From: Rana temporaria | Lineage: Eukaryota; Chordata; Amphibia; Anura; Ranidae | NCBI RefSeq assembly: GCF_905171775.1 | Contig: NC_053499.1 | Span: forward strand, 24,139,186 to 24,203,185 | Direction: 5' to 3' | Length of the DNA: 64,000 nt | Part shown: positions 1-11,304 of the stretch, one piece after another | Position numbering within the stretch: the stretch's first letter is position 1 | How the letters are laid out: the number at the start of each line of letters is the position of its first letter | Position numbers and translations under genes: made by a program | Notes under the pieces: generated by a model | Database searches by the model: none | Told to the model about the DNA's origin: nothing | Seen by the model: only the letters and a program-made list of their open reading frames with translations

Positions 1-238
1 GAATATTCGGCAACATAAAAGGATCGCCTCAGCTTAGCTACTCGGCCCAGGGTCTCTAATCATACCAGCAATGCTTTTAGACGTCGATAGGATGTGATCT
101 GTTTTAAAAATGAATTTGAAAAAATGCGAATATTCGGAATAGCGAATATTGGCCGCGAAACTCGAGTTATTCGGGAATATTCGAATATGCCATATTCGTA
201 ACGAATATTCGCAATGCGAATATTCGTGAGCAACACTA
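1..238. repeat. hAT-like element end rich in GAATATTCG palindromes
   Basis: The palindromic decamer CGAATATTCG and near-variants recur at least five times between 120 and 230. The stretch ends in GTGAGCAACACTA; its reverse complement, TAGTGTTGCTCACGAATATT, looks like a hAT-type terminus. The other end would lie left of the window. Assignment to hAT is inference from the terminus only, because no 8-bp duplication can be tested here. Confidence 0.45.
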
Positions 239-546
239 CTCATGACCTACAGTACAGTGTTCCCAGTGTCCACCCAGTCTGTACACAGCCTCAGTGGTCT
301 CTGTGTTTCTCAGTATCATCAGTCATTCCAGCCTTGTAATCCCTGTGTGTTCCAGACAGTGACCCCTACGCCTGCTTCTTTGATCCCTGTTTTCCATAGT
401 CTGTACCCTGCTCTAGGGACCCGTGCACTCCTGCCAGCATCCAGCACTGTGTTGCCCAATGAGTTCCAGCTAACCTCTCGTTATCAACATCTGTTGACTC
501 CCAGTCTGTGTCACTGTGTGTTCCCTTGCACACCTACTGTTTTACT

Positions 547-876
547 TAGGGCTCATTCACATGGGGCATATGCACACAGGGATACACAGGTGTTCCATGC
601 TTCCCCTTGCAGGCAGTCTCATCCAAGTCAATTGGGCTGCAGCAGCTTCGCGGGCACAGCCACTGCTCCCAATTTGACATCTGTGTGGGTGGGTGTGAAT
701 GCAGACCGAGTGAGTTCAGGGACCCACACAGATGTCAGATTGGGAGCACAGGTTGTGTCTGTGCAGCTGCTGCATCCCAATTGACTAGTGGGACTGCCTG
801 CATGGGAAGCACGGAACACCAGTTCATCCCCATGTGGTAAAAACATGGCCCCCATGTGGGTGTTCGCTAGAGCACA
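547..876. repeat. Palindromic foldback element (~330 bp)
   Basis: The two halves are inverted copies of each other: GGGCTCATTCACATGGGG at the left pairs with CCCCATGTGGGTGTTCGC at the right. The block at 609-690 (GGCAGTC...CAATTGGGCTGCAGCAGC...) recurs inverted at 715-800. Both strands therefore give similar short open frames, which are by-products of the palindrome. No target duplication was recognised. It is probably a MITE-like non-autonomous DNA transposon. Confidence 0.6.
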
Positions 877-1385
877 CCCAGATAAACGAGGACTTACTAC
901 CTTGTATATCTAGGGCCCCAGAAATGCAAAGGACATTTGCCCACTCTCAGTACCTGCCCGCTTGGTTTTGTTAGAGGGCTGCAACCTGTGAATAGCCTGC
1001 AATGTAACATCTCCACCTCTAGGTGGGTCTTCAGATTCTCCTCCTTGGCCCTTCTGAGTGCTCTTCCCGTCGCTAATCGAGCGAGCATGCCAAACTTGCT
1101 ATGCCTTCTCTGTGGCTTTTGCCACCGTCTGCCCAGCTGCTACAACCAAGTCCTGGAAATAACTGATGAGGCGCAATGGGCCTAGGTACAAATCACCCCA
1201 TTTAAATAAACACACTTACAACCATTAGGTTGGAAAGGGCAAGGCCACAGCTTTATTTAAATTCCAACACATAACATGTGAACGCTTTAAACTAGTGCCA
1301 GTCACAGTTGTACTGTGAGCACACAATTCCAAAAGAGGGGAAGGCCTGTCCATACCATAAGTGCTGGACAGACAGCCTACTTCCA
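877..1385. other. Unassigned non-coding stretch
   Basis: No coding similarity, tandem array or terminal repeat was recognised. A short TTTATTTAAATTCCAAC stretch near 1250 could be a degraded retroelement tail, but nothing supports a family call. Confidence 0.3.
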
Positions 1386-1387
1386 AT

Positions 1388-1756
1388 TACCACAGTGGTG
1401 CAGTGAGTAGCACTTTCGCCTAGCAGCAAAAGGTTCGCTGGTTCGAATCCCAACCACGACACCATCTGCCTGGAGTTTGCATGTTCTCCCTGTGTCTGCG
1501 TGGGTTTCCTCCGGGTACTCCGGTTTCCTCCCACACTCCAAAGACATGCTTGTAGGTAAATTGGATCTCGTCCAAAATTGGCCCAGTATATATATGTATA
1601 TCTGTGTGTATGACTGTGTGTCCCTAGCATGTCATGATCCTACGGGGTAAAATGACTGCACCAGCCAAGCAGATACTGGCTGGAAAAAGCGCCCAGAGGC
1701 GATTCAGTTCGCATGCGTTGCGCTATACAAGTCATTCATTCATTCATTCATTCATT
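1388..1756 (+). mobile_element. tRNA-derived V-type SINE
   Basis: The head carries an RNA polymerase III internal promoter: an A-box-like TGGTGCAGTGAG at 1396-1407 and a perfect B box GGTTCGAATCC at 1440-1450, 33 bp apart as in tRNA genes. It is followed by the conserved central domain of the V-SINE group (GGAGTTTGCATGTTCTCCCT, then GTGGGTTTCCTCCGGGTACT). The 3' end is a (CATT)n tail at about 1733-1756. The layout matches the HE1/DANA-type SINEs of fish and amphibians. No clear target duplication was found, and the copy looks moderately diverged. It is not a functional tRNA, because the acceptor stem does not pair. Confidence 0.85.
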
Positions 1757-2065
1757 AAGGGCATAGCCCATTACTGCAACATTTATGTTGGCTAGGTCAA
1801 GAAACCGCAGCAAGCTGTGACATATCATAAGAAAAAGGGACGGGTGTGTGGGCGGCTCTTCCAGTCCCGTTTCTCGAAAGACCCCATAATTCCCTGGGGC
1901 AATACTTTCTGAGCTCATGCTTGGTGCCCACACAACTACCTTGTCTGCAGGGCCGTCTTTAATGTTGATTGGACCCTGGCCCCCATGCAATTTTTCTCTC
2001 CACCTGCTCTGAGACATACAATAAATATCAGCTAGACTTAAAATCAGTTTACTGTATCAGATCAG

Positions 2066-2270
2066 GCAGTGATTGCGATTGGTTGCCAGAGGTTACAGCA
2101 TATCATTACCACTTACTGACTGGTTGCTAGAGGTTACAGCACACATTACGGCTCACTGATTAGTTGCTAGAGGTTACAGCACATGATTTCTTTTTGTTGA
2201 TTGGTCACTAGAGATTACTGTACAGTAATGCTGCTCACTGATTAGTTGCTAGAGGTTACAGCACATAATT
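2066..2270. repeat. Tandem repeat, five ~40-bp units
   Basis: The core GTTGCTAGAGGTTACAGCA starts near 2082, 2122, 2162, 2202 and 2243, a 40-41 bp period. The fourth unit is the most diverged (GGTCACTAGAGATTACTG). Downstream, to about 2400, is a looser repeat of ATTTACATATGAATGCT. Confidence 0.8.
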
Positions 2271-2407
2271 TCTTCACTGCAGAGGGGCATGATATACATA
2301 TAAATGCTGCCTTTATTTACATATACATGCTGCCAACCTCAGCTATTTACATATGAATGCTCCCATTATTTACATATGAATGATGGTTATTTACATGTAA
2401 ACACAGG

Positions 2408-3139
2408 TAGGTAGATTCAGGTAGATTGGATTAAATTTAGGGCGGCGTAGCCTAGTGTTTTTAGGCTACGCCGCCGTAAATTAGCTAGGCTAGTAGTGAT
2501 TTTCAATCAACTTACCTGCTGATCTACGGCGGCGTAGCCTAAAACGAGCGGGCGTAAGGGCGCCTAATTCAAATGACTTGGAGGGGGGCGTGTTGTATGG
2601 AAATGAGGCTTGACCTCACGTTTTTTGACGTTTTGTGCTACTGCGCATGCGCCGGGCGACTACATTTCCCAGTGCGCATTGCGGCTAAGTACGCCGTACG
2701 GGCCTATTGATTTCGACGTGGATGTAAACGACGTAACTCCCGATTCGCGGACGACTTACGCAAACGACGTAAAAAATTCGAACCTCGCGGCGGTAATGGC
2801 GGCCATACTTTAACATTGTTATTCCACTTCATAGGTGGAATAACCTTAGGCCGCCTAAGGCCTTACGGAAACAACGTAATTCGACTGCGGCGGGCTCGCG
2901 TACGTTCGTGAATCGGCGTAAAAGCTCATTTACATAATCTACGCCGGCCGCAATGAAAGCGCTATCTAGCGGCCAGCAGAAAAATTGCAAGCTAAGATAG
3001 AACGGCGCAAGCCGTCCTATCTTAGCTTTGTTTAAGCGTATCTCTGTTTGAGCATACGCTTAAACAAACGCCGGCGTAGATTCAGAGTTAGGTCGGCTTA
3101 TCTACTGATAAGCCGGCCTAACTCTTTGTGAATCTACCT
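2408..3139. mobile_element. CpG-rich non-autonomous element of the GGGCC/GATTCA family
   Basis: Ends are inverted: TAGGTAGATTCAGG at the left and TGAATCTACCTAA at the right. The interior shares family landmarks with the copies at 6.6, 12.5, 17.9 and 47.1 kb: a subterminal palindrome around GGCGGCGTAGC, an ACTGCGCATGCGCCG block at 2640-2655, a run of ACGTAA-rich sequence, and CTAGCGGCCAGC near 2970. There is no open frame of note. A target duplication could not be fixed, so the outer boundary is approximate. Confidence 0.7.
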
Positions 3140-4300
3140 AAGGGTCTGCAGGTGGGTCACCTGTACACAACAATAGGGCAGAGCTGGGCAGCATTAGTAG
3201 CAGCACTTCACACTGAGATATCAGGACACAGCAAAGGTCTAAAACTTCAAGGGATAGGAGAATTTAAACTGGGATAGTCGGCAAGTATGAGGCAGCTGCT
3301 TTGGGCCCAACAACAATGGCAGGGCCCAGGGCAACTGTCCCTTTTGCCCTGCCTTAAAGACAGCCCTGCTTGTCCCGCACCTGACCATCCCCCCGTTAGT
3401 CAAGGCTCTCTTCCCCTATAGGGGCTCAAGAGGCCTTCATTCACCCTGCCCCTAGTGGGAGCAGATCTCCAATCTGTCAGAGACATTGCTTTTTTCTCTA
3501 GTAGGCTGATTGGATGCTGCATCTTCATGATATTCTAGATATTTCTGAAAATAAATTGAGAAAACACGCAGAAGCCAGTGTTCTGATAAAAGGGACCACA
3601 GATTGACAAACACATCAAACTTTGCAGTTGCCATGGAAGCAATGAAATGACAAAAATTGATAACATAAACCTGTCTAATTAGTTTAAAGCTATGAGAAGC
3701 CAACATCAGCGAAGGAAGATGACTGCTGTTCATCCTGGGGGATTCGGGAGGTGCAACGCTGATTAATTCCAAATCCAGCCGGGAACAGCAGGAGAAAACG
3801 TATTGGTAAACAGCAAACAACGCCCTGTTATAATGGAGTGGAAGAAGCAGCATGTGAAAGGTGTATGGTGGGCGTCATGCAAGCGTCTGATGAACGAAAG
3901 TGGAGGAGAAGGGCACAAGTGAAAAGGCCACATCCAACAAGACAGAACACTTTAATGCCCGATTAGACAGCAGAGGAGGATAACAGAAGATATTAGAAAA
4001 CTAGCAATTACAGGGAGGGATGGGAACGTTGATTTAAAGTGGAAAGATATTTTTGTTAAAAGCTTAGATTTAGAGAACGTACTGTGTTCATACAAGACAA
4101 AAATATCTCTACTGAAAGAATATGTGTGCTTACAAAACATCCTAATGTTTTATTTATAACCATTCATGGTTAAAGAAGACTCATTACTTTTTTAATAAAG
4201 TGTTCTATCTCCCAGGGAATAAAGTACATGTAGATCCCGGTACCATTTTCCTACATCCTGTGGAAGGCTAGCTATGCGGTTGGTCAAGACCTTGTAAAAA
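3140..4300. other. Unassigned, AT-rich single-copy-looking DNA
   Basis: A minus-strand open frame of 133 codons (3452-3853) crosses this stretch, but it shows no recognisable domain, signal peptide or splice-site context, so I do not call it a gene. A segment near 3300-3370 (GGCAGGGCCCAGGGC...AGACAGCCCTG) resembles a transposon end. Confidence 0.3.
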
Positions 4301-4460
4301 GATCTGAACAAATTTATGGGGTGGGCAAATGAGGTTCAATGTAGAAAAATTTAAAATAATGCATTTGGGATGCAAAAATACGAATGCAATTTGTACACTG
4401 GGGGGAGAACTTTTGGGGGAATCTAGGATGGTAAAGGACTCGGGGGTCCTAGTAGATCAG
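4301..4460 (+). pseudogene. Non-LTR reverse transcriptase fragment, frameshifted
   Basis: Reading on the plus strand gives KFMGWANE, then after a one-base frame change RFNVEK, MHLG, LGGELL and SGVLVD. This is the familiar order in the C-terminal part of the reverse-transcriptase domain of LINE elements (WAN-W-M-FN--KC--MH-G, then KDLGV-VD). Only about 53 codons survive, and neither the catalytic FADD box nor an endonuclease is present. It is a dead scrap. The LINE clade (CR1, Jockey or RTE-like) cannot be decided from this much. Confidence 0.7.
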
Positions 4461-4644
4461 AGGCGTTGCTAGGGGGGTGTGGGGGGTGCGATCCGCACCC
4501 GGGTGACACCCGCTAGAGTGGTGACACCATTATTTTTTTTTTTTGAATTTTTTTGTTTTTTTTAGCTGACATGCCTAGCAGGTGACACCCGCCAGAGGGG
4601 TGACACCGGAGCCGCCGCGCAGCTAAACACTGTACTGTATTGAT
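4460..4644. repeat. GGTGACACCCG repeat, left part of an interrupted repeat
   Basis: GGGTGACACCCGC occurs near 4500 and again near 4580, separated by a T-rich run. The sequence ends in CACTGTACTGTATTGAT, and the same 17 bases recur at 5630-5646, where the repeat appears to resume. The two parts are therefore one older repeat split by the insertion at 4645-5629. Confidence 0.6.
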
Positions 4645-5629
4645 ATAGAAAAAATTGGGTCTAAGGTCCCCAAACTAGAGAGCCAAGAGGGGGTGGGCCG
4701 TTTGGACTATTGCGGTACTAATGAACTTGGGTAATGAAGTACAATTGGAATGTAAAAAATATAATTTTATTAAATCAAAACATACAATAAAAAATACAAT
4801 TAAAAATGATGACGACCATACATAGCACCAATACAATGATCCCGGAAAGGGAAAATTTATAGGTTGACGGTCACGACATTGAGCTTTACTAGTTTCGCGG
4901 CGAAGGCCGCTTCATCGGAAGCATGTCTAGAGGGAACCCGCAGGAGAGAGAGGCGGGGATCAACATGAAGCCGTAAGGACGCCGGATCTCGGGGTTGCTG
5001 TGGCTTTACCCAGTCCACAGTGCTACTGGCTGGCCTCATTACTTTGATGCCACCCCTCCGTCATATTTGGTTATTAACCAACCAAACACGGCTTCACCAA
5101 GCAAATATGTGGTCCCAATGTTTACCCAAGCTGGGCTCCACCGTTTTGGAGCACCCCTTATGCACCATTTACACGTTCATACTTAAGATATCTCCCCATT
5201 TGCCTGCCTCCTGGCCGCTATATGGGACGCTTCATGGTGATCGCCGCCTCTCTCTCCTGCGGGTTCCCTCTAGACATGCTTCTGATGAAGCGGCCTTCGC
5301 CGCAAAACTAGTAAAGCTCAATGTCGTGACCGTCAACCTATACATTTTCCCTTTCCGGGATCATTGTATTGGTGCTATGTATGGTCGTCACCATTTTTAA
5401 TTGTATTTTTTATTGTATGTTTTGATTTAATAAAATTATATTTTTTACATTCCAATTGTACTTCACTACCCAAGTTCATTAGTACCGCAATAGTCCAAAC
5501 GGCCCACCCCCTCTTGGCTCTCTGGTTTGGGGACCTTAGACCCAATTTTTTCTATATCAAAATTTCAGGATGATGGTACCTTTTATATTATGTTTATATG
5601 TTACTACTACTAGAGGCTATACTTTAAAT
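4645..5629. mobile_element. Long-hairpin insertion with 17-bp flanking direct repeats
   Basis: Arms of about 330 bp (about 4645-4976 and 5231-5561) are inverted copies: AAAAAATTGGGTCTAAGGTC at the left matches GACCTTAGACCCAATTTTTT at the right. The loop is about 250 bp, and about 65 bp of non-paired sequence follows the right arm. The insertion is flanked by CACTGTACTGTATTGAT at 4628-4644 and 5630-5646. Each arm contains a short GC hairpin (TGATGAAGCGGC-CTTC-GCCGC-AAAACTAGT at 5283-5312; inverted copy at 4888-4918). A 17-bp duplication is longer than DNA transposons make and fits LINE-type target-primed insertion. The family is not recognised. Confidence 0.7.
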
Positions 5630-5646
5630 CACTGTACTGTATTGAT

Positions 5647-6402
5647 TGGAGCGGTGCGAGCAGGGCATCAAGCCGTGCGGGGAGGCTGCCTGTAACATTC
5701 CTCAGTCAGGCTATCCCCATGTGAGCCGGAATTGGTGGGCGGAGCTGTGGCTGCCTCCTCTTCTCCTCCCACAGACTCCTTCACCATCGATGATGCTGCA
5801 GCTCAAGCAGCTAGAAGTGAGGACACAGCAGCCCCACCCACAAGCCGGGTCTTCATCTGCATTCATGCTATGTGAGTACAGTAAGTTACTCTGCAGTGTC
5901 ACTACATAGAGTTCCAAGATGCACTGTGCCACCACAGCCTACCTTGTACCACCCAGCCTGCCCTGTACCACCCCAGCCTACCCTGTACCACCCAGCCTGC
6001 CCTGTGCAATGCCAGCCTACGCTGTACCACCCAGCCTGCCCTATGCAATCCCAGCCTGCCCTGTACCACCCTAGCCTGCCCTGTACCACCCAGCCTGCCC
6101 TGTGCCACCACAGCCTGCCCTGTACCACCCCAGCCTGCCCTGTACCACCCCAAACTTCCCCATGCCACCCCAACTTGCCCTGTGCCACCCTAACTTGCCC
6201 TGTACCACCACAATCTGCCCTATGCCACCATAACTTGCATAACTTGTATTGATGCACAGAACAGATAGGAGGAGTCACAAAGAAAACATTGAAAAAAAAA
6301 ATGTAATTAAGGTTTTACTATTGCATTAAAATGTTCCTAAATATTTCGTTGGAGCTTTTCAGGGCAAAAAAGTGTGCGGTATACGCCGATAAATACGGTA
6401 TG
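5647..6402. mobile_element. Element tail with internal minisatellite, ending ...CGATAAATACGGTA
   Basis: The sequence from the interrupted repeat runs into a 20-bp minisatellite (5920-6245), then reaches GGTATACGCCGATAAATACG at about 6380. This is the inverse of the terminus TACCGTATTTATCGGCGTAT seen at 42173, so it is probably the right end of the same transposon family. The left end was not identified. Confidence 0.45.
5920..6245. repeat. Minisatellite, ~20-bp unit
   Basis: About sixteen imperfect copies of CCAGCCTGCCCTGTACCACC are present, with frequent A/G and T/C variants. The short open frames on both strands here are repeat artefacts. Confidence 0.9.
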
Positions 6403-6583
6403 TATGTGGAAGATCCCTATGTAAGCTGGACATCACTGTAGTAGCCACCAATACGCCAGTGATCTCCACTTGCTTCGGGGTCCTGTGCCAGATAGCTGCC
6501 CTGCTGCTTAGTGAACAAGGGGGCCGCTATCTCAGCAAAGGCACCAATCAAAAAACATTATGCATCCTCTCAATAAATTCAAA

Positions 6584-7308
6584 GGGCCAGATTCTCATAC
6601 ATTCGCGCTGCTCCTGGGCAGCGGAATATATGAGATCTACGTTACACCGCCGCAGGTCTACAGGTTTACATCCTGATTCTCAGAACACTTACCTGTAAAC
6701 TTGCGGCGGTGTAGCGTTAGATTGCTCGTCGCAAGCCCGCCCAATTCAAATGGGGCGGGCACCATTTAAATTAGGCGCGCTCCCGCGCCGAGCGTACTGC
6801 GCATGCTCCGTCGGGTAAATTACCCGACGTGCATTGCGCTAAATGACGTCGCCCCGACGTCATTTGCCTAGATGTATACGTAAATGGCGTCCAGCGCCAT
6901 TCACGGACATCTTACGCAAACGACGTAATTTTTATTGAATTCGACGCGGGAACGACGGCCATCGTTAACATTGGTTGCGCCTGCTAATTAGCAGGGGCAA
7001 CCTTACGCGTCGGGTACGCTACGCAAACGACGTTAATTCGCTGCGTCGACCTCGCGTATGTTCGGGAATCGCCGTACTTACCTCATTTGCATAGACGACG
7101 GGGAAAAGCGACGATGCGACACCTAGCGGCGGGAAAAAAAAATACATTTAAGATCTGACAGCGTAACAGCCTTACGCATGTCAGATCTAATGGGTACCTA
7201 TGCGCAACTGATTCTGAGAATCAGTCGCATAGATACCCGGGGCCAGATGAGGTGTTACGACGGCGCTAATGGTGTTGCGCCGTCGTAACGCCTTTGAGAA
7301 TCTGGCCC
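6584..7308. mobile_element. GGGCC-family element, 3-bp duplication AAA
   Basis: The termini GGGCCAGATTCTCA and TGAGAATCTGGCCC are perfect inverted repeats flanked by AAA (6581-6583 and 7309-7311). The 725-bp interior is non-coding and CpG-rich, with ACTGCGCATGC near 6800 and a TGACGTC...GACGTCA palindrome near 6845. Flanking DNA reads CCAATCAAAAAACATT and AGTGTTTTCTGATTGG, so the target was itself a small palindrome. Confidence 0.85.
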
Positions 7309-7311
7309 AAA

Positions 7312-7836
7312 GTGTTTTCTGATTGGAAGAAGTGGAAAGGTGGGACAGTGATGTTACCCACTCCACCGCATCCATTCAGATAATACTTAGCAGTTTTTGT
7401 TTTTATTTTCCTTGCGTGTGATTGTGAATTTTCACTACATTCACTAAACTGAAGGGTAAATTCCACTGAAAAGTGAACAGCCTATTTGCCTGTAGAAAAT
7501 CAACCTCAATGAGTCCAACCAGTGATGAATTACTTATGGAACAGCTCCATTTGATCAGAAAGCCAGCCTCAAGACAGGACGCTACTGCTGTGCTGTATCT
7601 CTTGTTAGCCCACACTGCTCCGGGAATCCTTTGTTATGTATGCTGCTCTAAAAATCCTTTGTGTATTAACTGTTTCTTTGTAAAGCAAAGCTGGTATGCT
7701 TTCAGTAAAAACAAATATAAATCATTAATTTAAAACCATATAAACTAAAGACCGTACATACAAAAAGAGAATTTAAGGGACCATCAAACCTTTATAGTTA
7801 ATCATATATACTGTGATATACAGTTTGTTATGAAGG
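7312..7836. other. Unassigned AT-rich stretch
   Basis: Only short unconvincing open frames are present. Apart from the split palindrome at its left edge, no repeat signature was recognised. Confidence 0.3.
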
Positions 7837-8343
7837 TTAACCACTTGCCAATGGCGGCATGTCGGCACGATCCTGCGAACCGTCGTAGCTGTTCATTGGT
7901 CTCTTATAGCGGGATAGCAAGCGCGCGTGCGCCTGCTGCATCTCGGTGGTGCCGATACTTGTGACTGGCGGTGGCCATAACCCCTGCCCGTGAGCGATCG
8001 CGGGTTCAAGAGGCAGAACAGGGATGTGTGTGTCTAAACTGAGAAAAAATTAGCTTTTTAAAAAAAGAAATTGGGGATATTTATTATAGCAAAAAAGTAC
8101 AAAATATTGTGTTTTTTTCAAAATTGTCGCTCTTTTATTGTTTATGGCGCAAAAAATAAAAATCATAGAGATGATCAAATACCAACAAAAGAAAGCTCTA
8201 TTTGTGGGGAAAAAAGGACGTCAATTTTGTTTGGGTACAGCGCCGCACGACCACGCAATTGTCAGTTTAAGCGATGCAGTGCCGAATCGCAAAAAATGGC
8301 CCATTTATTGAGCGGGCAATTCTTCCGGAGCTGAAGTGGTTAA
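7837..8343 (+). mobile_element. TTAA-CCACTT element, short copy
   Basis: The copy is bounded by TTAA (7837-7840, 8340-8343), with CCACTTGCC at the left and GAAGTGG at the right. The right part carries the family core TTTCAAAATTGTCGCTC, GATCAAATACCAACAAAAG and GAAAGCTCTATTTGTGGGG. At about 500 bp it is half the length of the copy at 11305-12298, so the GC-rich part is deleted. TTAA duplication is typical of piggyBac and Kolobok transposases; which of these moved it cannot be told. Confidence 0.8.
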
Positions 8344-8672
8344 TGGAGTTCTCATAGGATTATTTCAGTTTTCAGGTAAACAATTATTTTTTGTTGGAAC
8401 CACAACTAAAAGCTTTAAATAGAACTGAATGGCTCCGGTTTGGCGCCGAAATTAGATATTTTTGGTGGCAGGGACGCACGGGAACCAAGGTCACAGGAGT
8501 AGACGCAGCATCGCCAACTGGTCTACTTCATCATATAAGGTCGATATGCTACAGGAGACCAAAACATGAGACACTGCTCAGACATTCCTGCTCAAACATG
8601 GATGCCTATGTACAACAAAGGGACGAAAAAGCATCAACAAGCTTATATAGTGGTACAAAAAGTAACAGTATT
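8344..8672. other. Unassigned stretch
   Basis: No repeat end, tandem array or coding similarity was seen. A 113-codon plus-strand open frame runs out into the adjacent transposon and is not credible as a gene. Confidence 0.3.
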
Positions 8673-9394
8673 GGGCCAGATCCACAAAGAAGTTACGTCG
8701 GTGTATCTATTGATACGGCGCGTAACTTCTAGGATGCCCCGGCGTATCTTTTTTCTGTATCCAGAAAGCAAGATACGCCCGATTTTTGCTTAGATACGAC
8801 TGACGTAAGTCTCTTATGCCGTTGTATCTTAGTTGCATATTTACGCTGGCCGCTAGGTGGCGCTTCCGTAGATTTACGCATAGAATATGCAAATTAGGTA
8901 GATACGCCGATTCACGAACGTACGTGCGCCCGGCGTATCTATATGCGTCGTTTTTGTAAGGCGTCGGACCGGCGTAAAGTTACCCCTGCTATAGTGAGGC
9001 GTACGCAATGTTAAGTATGGACGTCGGGACAGCGTAGAATTTTCCGTCGTTTGCGTAAAACGTTCGCGAATAGGGCTTTGCGTAAGTTACGTTCACGTCG
9101 TCTAGGCATTGAGCGGGCGTAATTTAATTTTAAAATTCGACGTGATACTGAGCATGCGCCGTTCGAAAAAAGCGTCATTTACGTGGGGTCATGCTTAGTT
9201 TACATAAAACACGCCCCCCTGTTCCTCATTTGACTTAGGCGCGCTTACGCCGGCACATTTACGCTACGCCGCCGTAACTTTAGACGCAAGTGCTTTGTGA
9301 ATACAGCACTTGCCTCTCTAAGTTGCGGCGGCGTAGCGTAACTACGATACGCTACGCCCGCTTATATTTACGCCTATCTACGTGAATCTGGGCC
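8673..9394. mobile_element. GGGCC-family element, 3-bp duplication ATT
   Basis: It begins GGGCCAGATCCAC and ends GTGAATCTGGGCC, flanked by ATT (8670-8672, 9395-9397). The 722-bp non-coding interior is rich in ACG and CGTA. GAGCATGCGCCG near 9150 corresponds to the GCGCATGCGCC block of sister copies. Confidence 0.85.
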
Positions 9395-9510
9395 ATTGTG
9401 TAGAAAACATAGTGACCCATAGCAATCTCAAATTGTTTGTTTACTGAAAAATAGAGAAGAGTGACAGAAGAAAACAAAAATGAAAAAAAGTCTGAGTGGT
9501 CCAATGCTTA

Positions 9511-9512
<2 letters not shown>

Positions 9513-9543
<31 letters not shown>
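9513..9543. repeat. (TA)n microsatellite
   Basis: About fifteen uninterrupted AT dinucleotides. Confidence 0.95.
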
Positions 9544-9548
<5 letters not shown>

Positions 9549-9737
9549 TTTACAGTACAGCCGGTGCATACCTACCAACTGGGATTTAGACCCTTTTCCC
9601 AGTATTCGCAATTCCCGTGAAATGTAAGGACTCCTCTGGGATTGCCTGGTGTAATGATGAACTCTGCTTGGAATGCCTGATGTAAGGAGGGACTCGTGTG
9701 TACAGGGCATAAGTCACCTTCACCATCTCTAGATGCC

Positions 9738-10213
9738 TTAAAGGGTCACTAAAGGAAAAAATGTTTTTAGCTGAAATGACTGTTTACAGGGCATAGAGAC
9801 ATAATAGTTAACTGATTCCTTTAAAAAATGATTAAAAATAGATAAAAAACAATCATATAATGTGCCTGCAGTGTAGTTTAGTTTTTGCTGTTGTTTGTTG
9901 GTTCTCTGATGTACAGAGAGCTACTACAGGGCAGTCAGCCAATAGAGAGCAGTGATACTTTGTCTAAAACTCCTCAGCACCAATCCAGTTTCGTTTTACA
10001 CACAGTAATCACACCTCCTTGATTAGTGACCACCGTGAGAAATCTCCCAGTACTGTGGTGATCAGGAAACAGGCAACCAGGAAGTGTCCAGAACAGAGAG
10101 GAATTACAGCAACATGAAAGCAAAAACGAACAATGAGGACATGAAAACAGGACTGCAGTAAGGTAAAGGAAGCTATTTAGCTAAAAAAAAAAATTCCTTT
10201 AGTGACCCTTTAA
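9738..10213. mobile_element. TTAA-AAGGGTCACTAAAGG element, copy 1
   Basis: Termini TTAAAGGGTCACTAAAGG and CCTTTAGTGACCCTTTAA share TTAA at both outer edges. The interior (GCTGAAATGACTGTTTACAG, ...GACATAATAGTTAACTGATT) also occurs at 17032-17478 and 20379-20760. It is about 475 bp, non-coding, and partly self-complementary (GAAACTGGATTGG-type segments). Confidence 0.85.
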
Positions 10214-10619
10214 TGAATTGAGTTGCTGCCATGTAATTGGCTGATTAGAAATTTGTGTTACCAAGCAATTGAACAGGCGTACCTAATAAAGTGGCCGGAG
10301 AGTGTATATTTATATATTTTTTTTGGTCTGAGTATAGAAATGTAGATCTGTGTTTGATTCTACTTACTGTTGACTGACTCATTGCCTCTGCTGGAAGTCC
10401 AAGCATCAACTACTATGCTAATTAGCATAATCATTAACATCAACTATTCCCACGGACCTCCTTAACAACAGTGCAATGTTGTCACTGTATGTGACACATT
10501 GCTGATTAATGTGAAACTTCAACAATCCCACTAATTATACAGGAGATGCGTTTTACCTTCCAAAAGATTTGTGTTTCTGTGCATCCAGTCCTCTGGATCA
10601 ACATGTACAAATACGTGTA
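10214..10619. other. Unassigned stretch
   Basis: AT-rich DNA without recognised repeats. CAGTGCAATGTTGTCACTGT near 10470 is a short imperfect palindrome. Confidence 0.3.
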
Positions 10620-10622
10620 TCA

Positions 10623-11010
10623 GGCCGCGTACACACGGTCGTTCCAATCCGATGAGAATGGTCTGACGGGCCATTTCCATCGGTTCACCGCTGAAGTGGC
10701 CTGATGATCTGATGTGCGTACACACCATCGTTCCAAAAACCGATCGGGTCAGAACGTGGTGACGTCAAACACGCGACGTGCTGAATAAAACGAAGTTCAA
10801 TGCTTCCAAGCATGCGTCGACTTGATTCTGAGCATGCGTGGGTTTTGAACCGATGCTTTTCTGTACTAACCATTGGTTCGATTTAGAAGCATGTTTTAAC
10901 ATTTTGGACCGAAGGAAAGACCGATGGGCTATACACACCGTCGGTTTGGACCGATGAAACTGAACCTCGGTCCATTCTCATCGGTTTTGTCCGACCGTGT
11001 GTACGCGGCC
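10623..11010. mobile_element. GGCCGCGTACACACG element, copy A
   Basis: Inverted termini GGCCGCGTACACACGGTCG and CGACCGTGTGTACGCGGCC bound 388 bp. The right flank is TAA and the left flank TCA, one base off a TWA-type 3-bp duplication. The interior carries GAACG-GGTGACGT and AAGTTCAATGCTTCCAAGCA, which recur in sister copies. It is non-coding. Confidence 0.8.
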
Positions 11011-11304
11011 TAAGGGGTCCATATAGTGAACTTGGTGGTGAGTTGTTCACTTTAAGGCAGGTCCTCTTTATTGAGAGATCTGGGGTCAAAAAGACCCCAG
11101 ATGTCTCATTTACTTTTAAAAGCAAAATTATTATTATCATTATTTTTTGGCATTTTGACTTTACATTTTTTTTTAACCTGCATCTGACCTCCTTATTAGC
11201 TATGTTACTTGCATCAAGATGCTATTGACATGTATGGGGATGGAGGGAGCACCCATGAGACATAGGCCCTCATACAGAATGAGCATTACAACCAGTAAAT
11301 AGCT

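Noticed and set aside
242..784. 180-codon plus-strand open frame
   Set aside because: Its 3' half is the palindrome at 547-876, mirrored on the other strand. The 5' half has no recognisable domain.
1396..1470. tRNA gene
   Set aside because: A and B boxes are present but the flanks do not form an acceptor stem and the sequence continues into the V-SINE body.
3452..3853. 133-codon minus-strand open frame
   Set aside because: No domain, signal peptide or neighbouring exon evidence. It is the kind of frame expected by chance in this much DNA.
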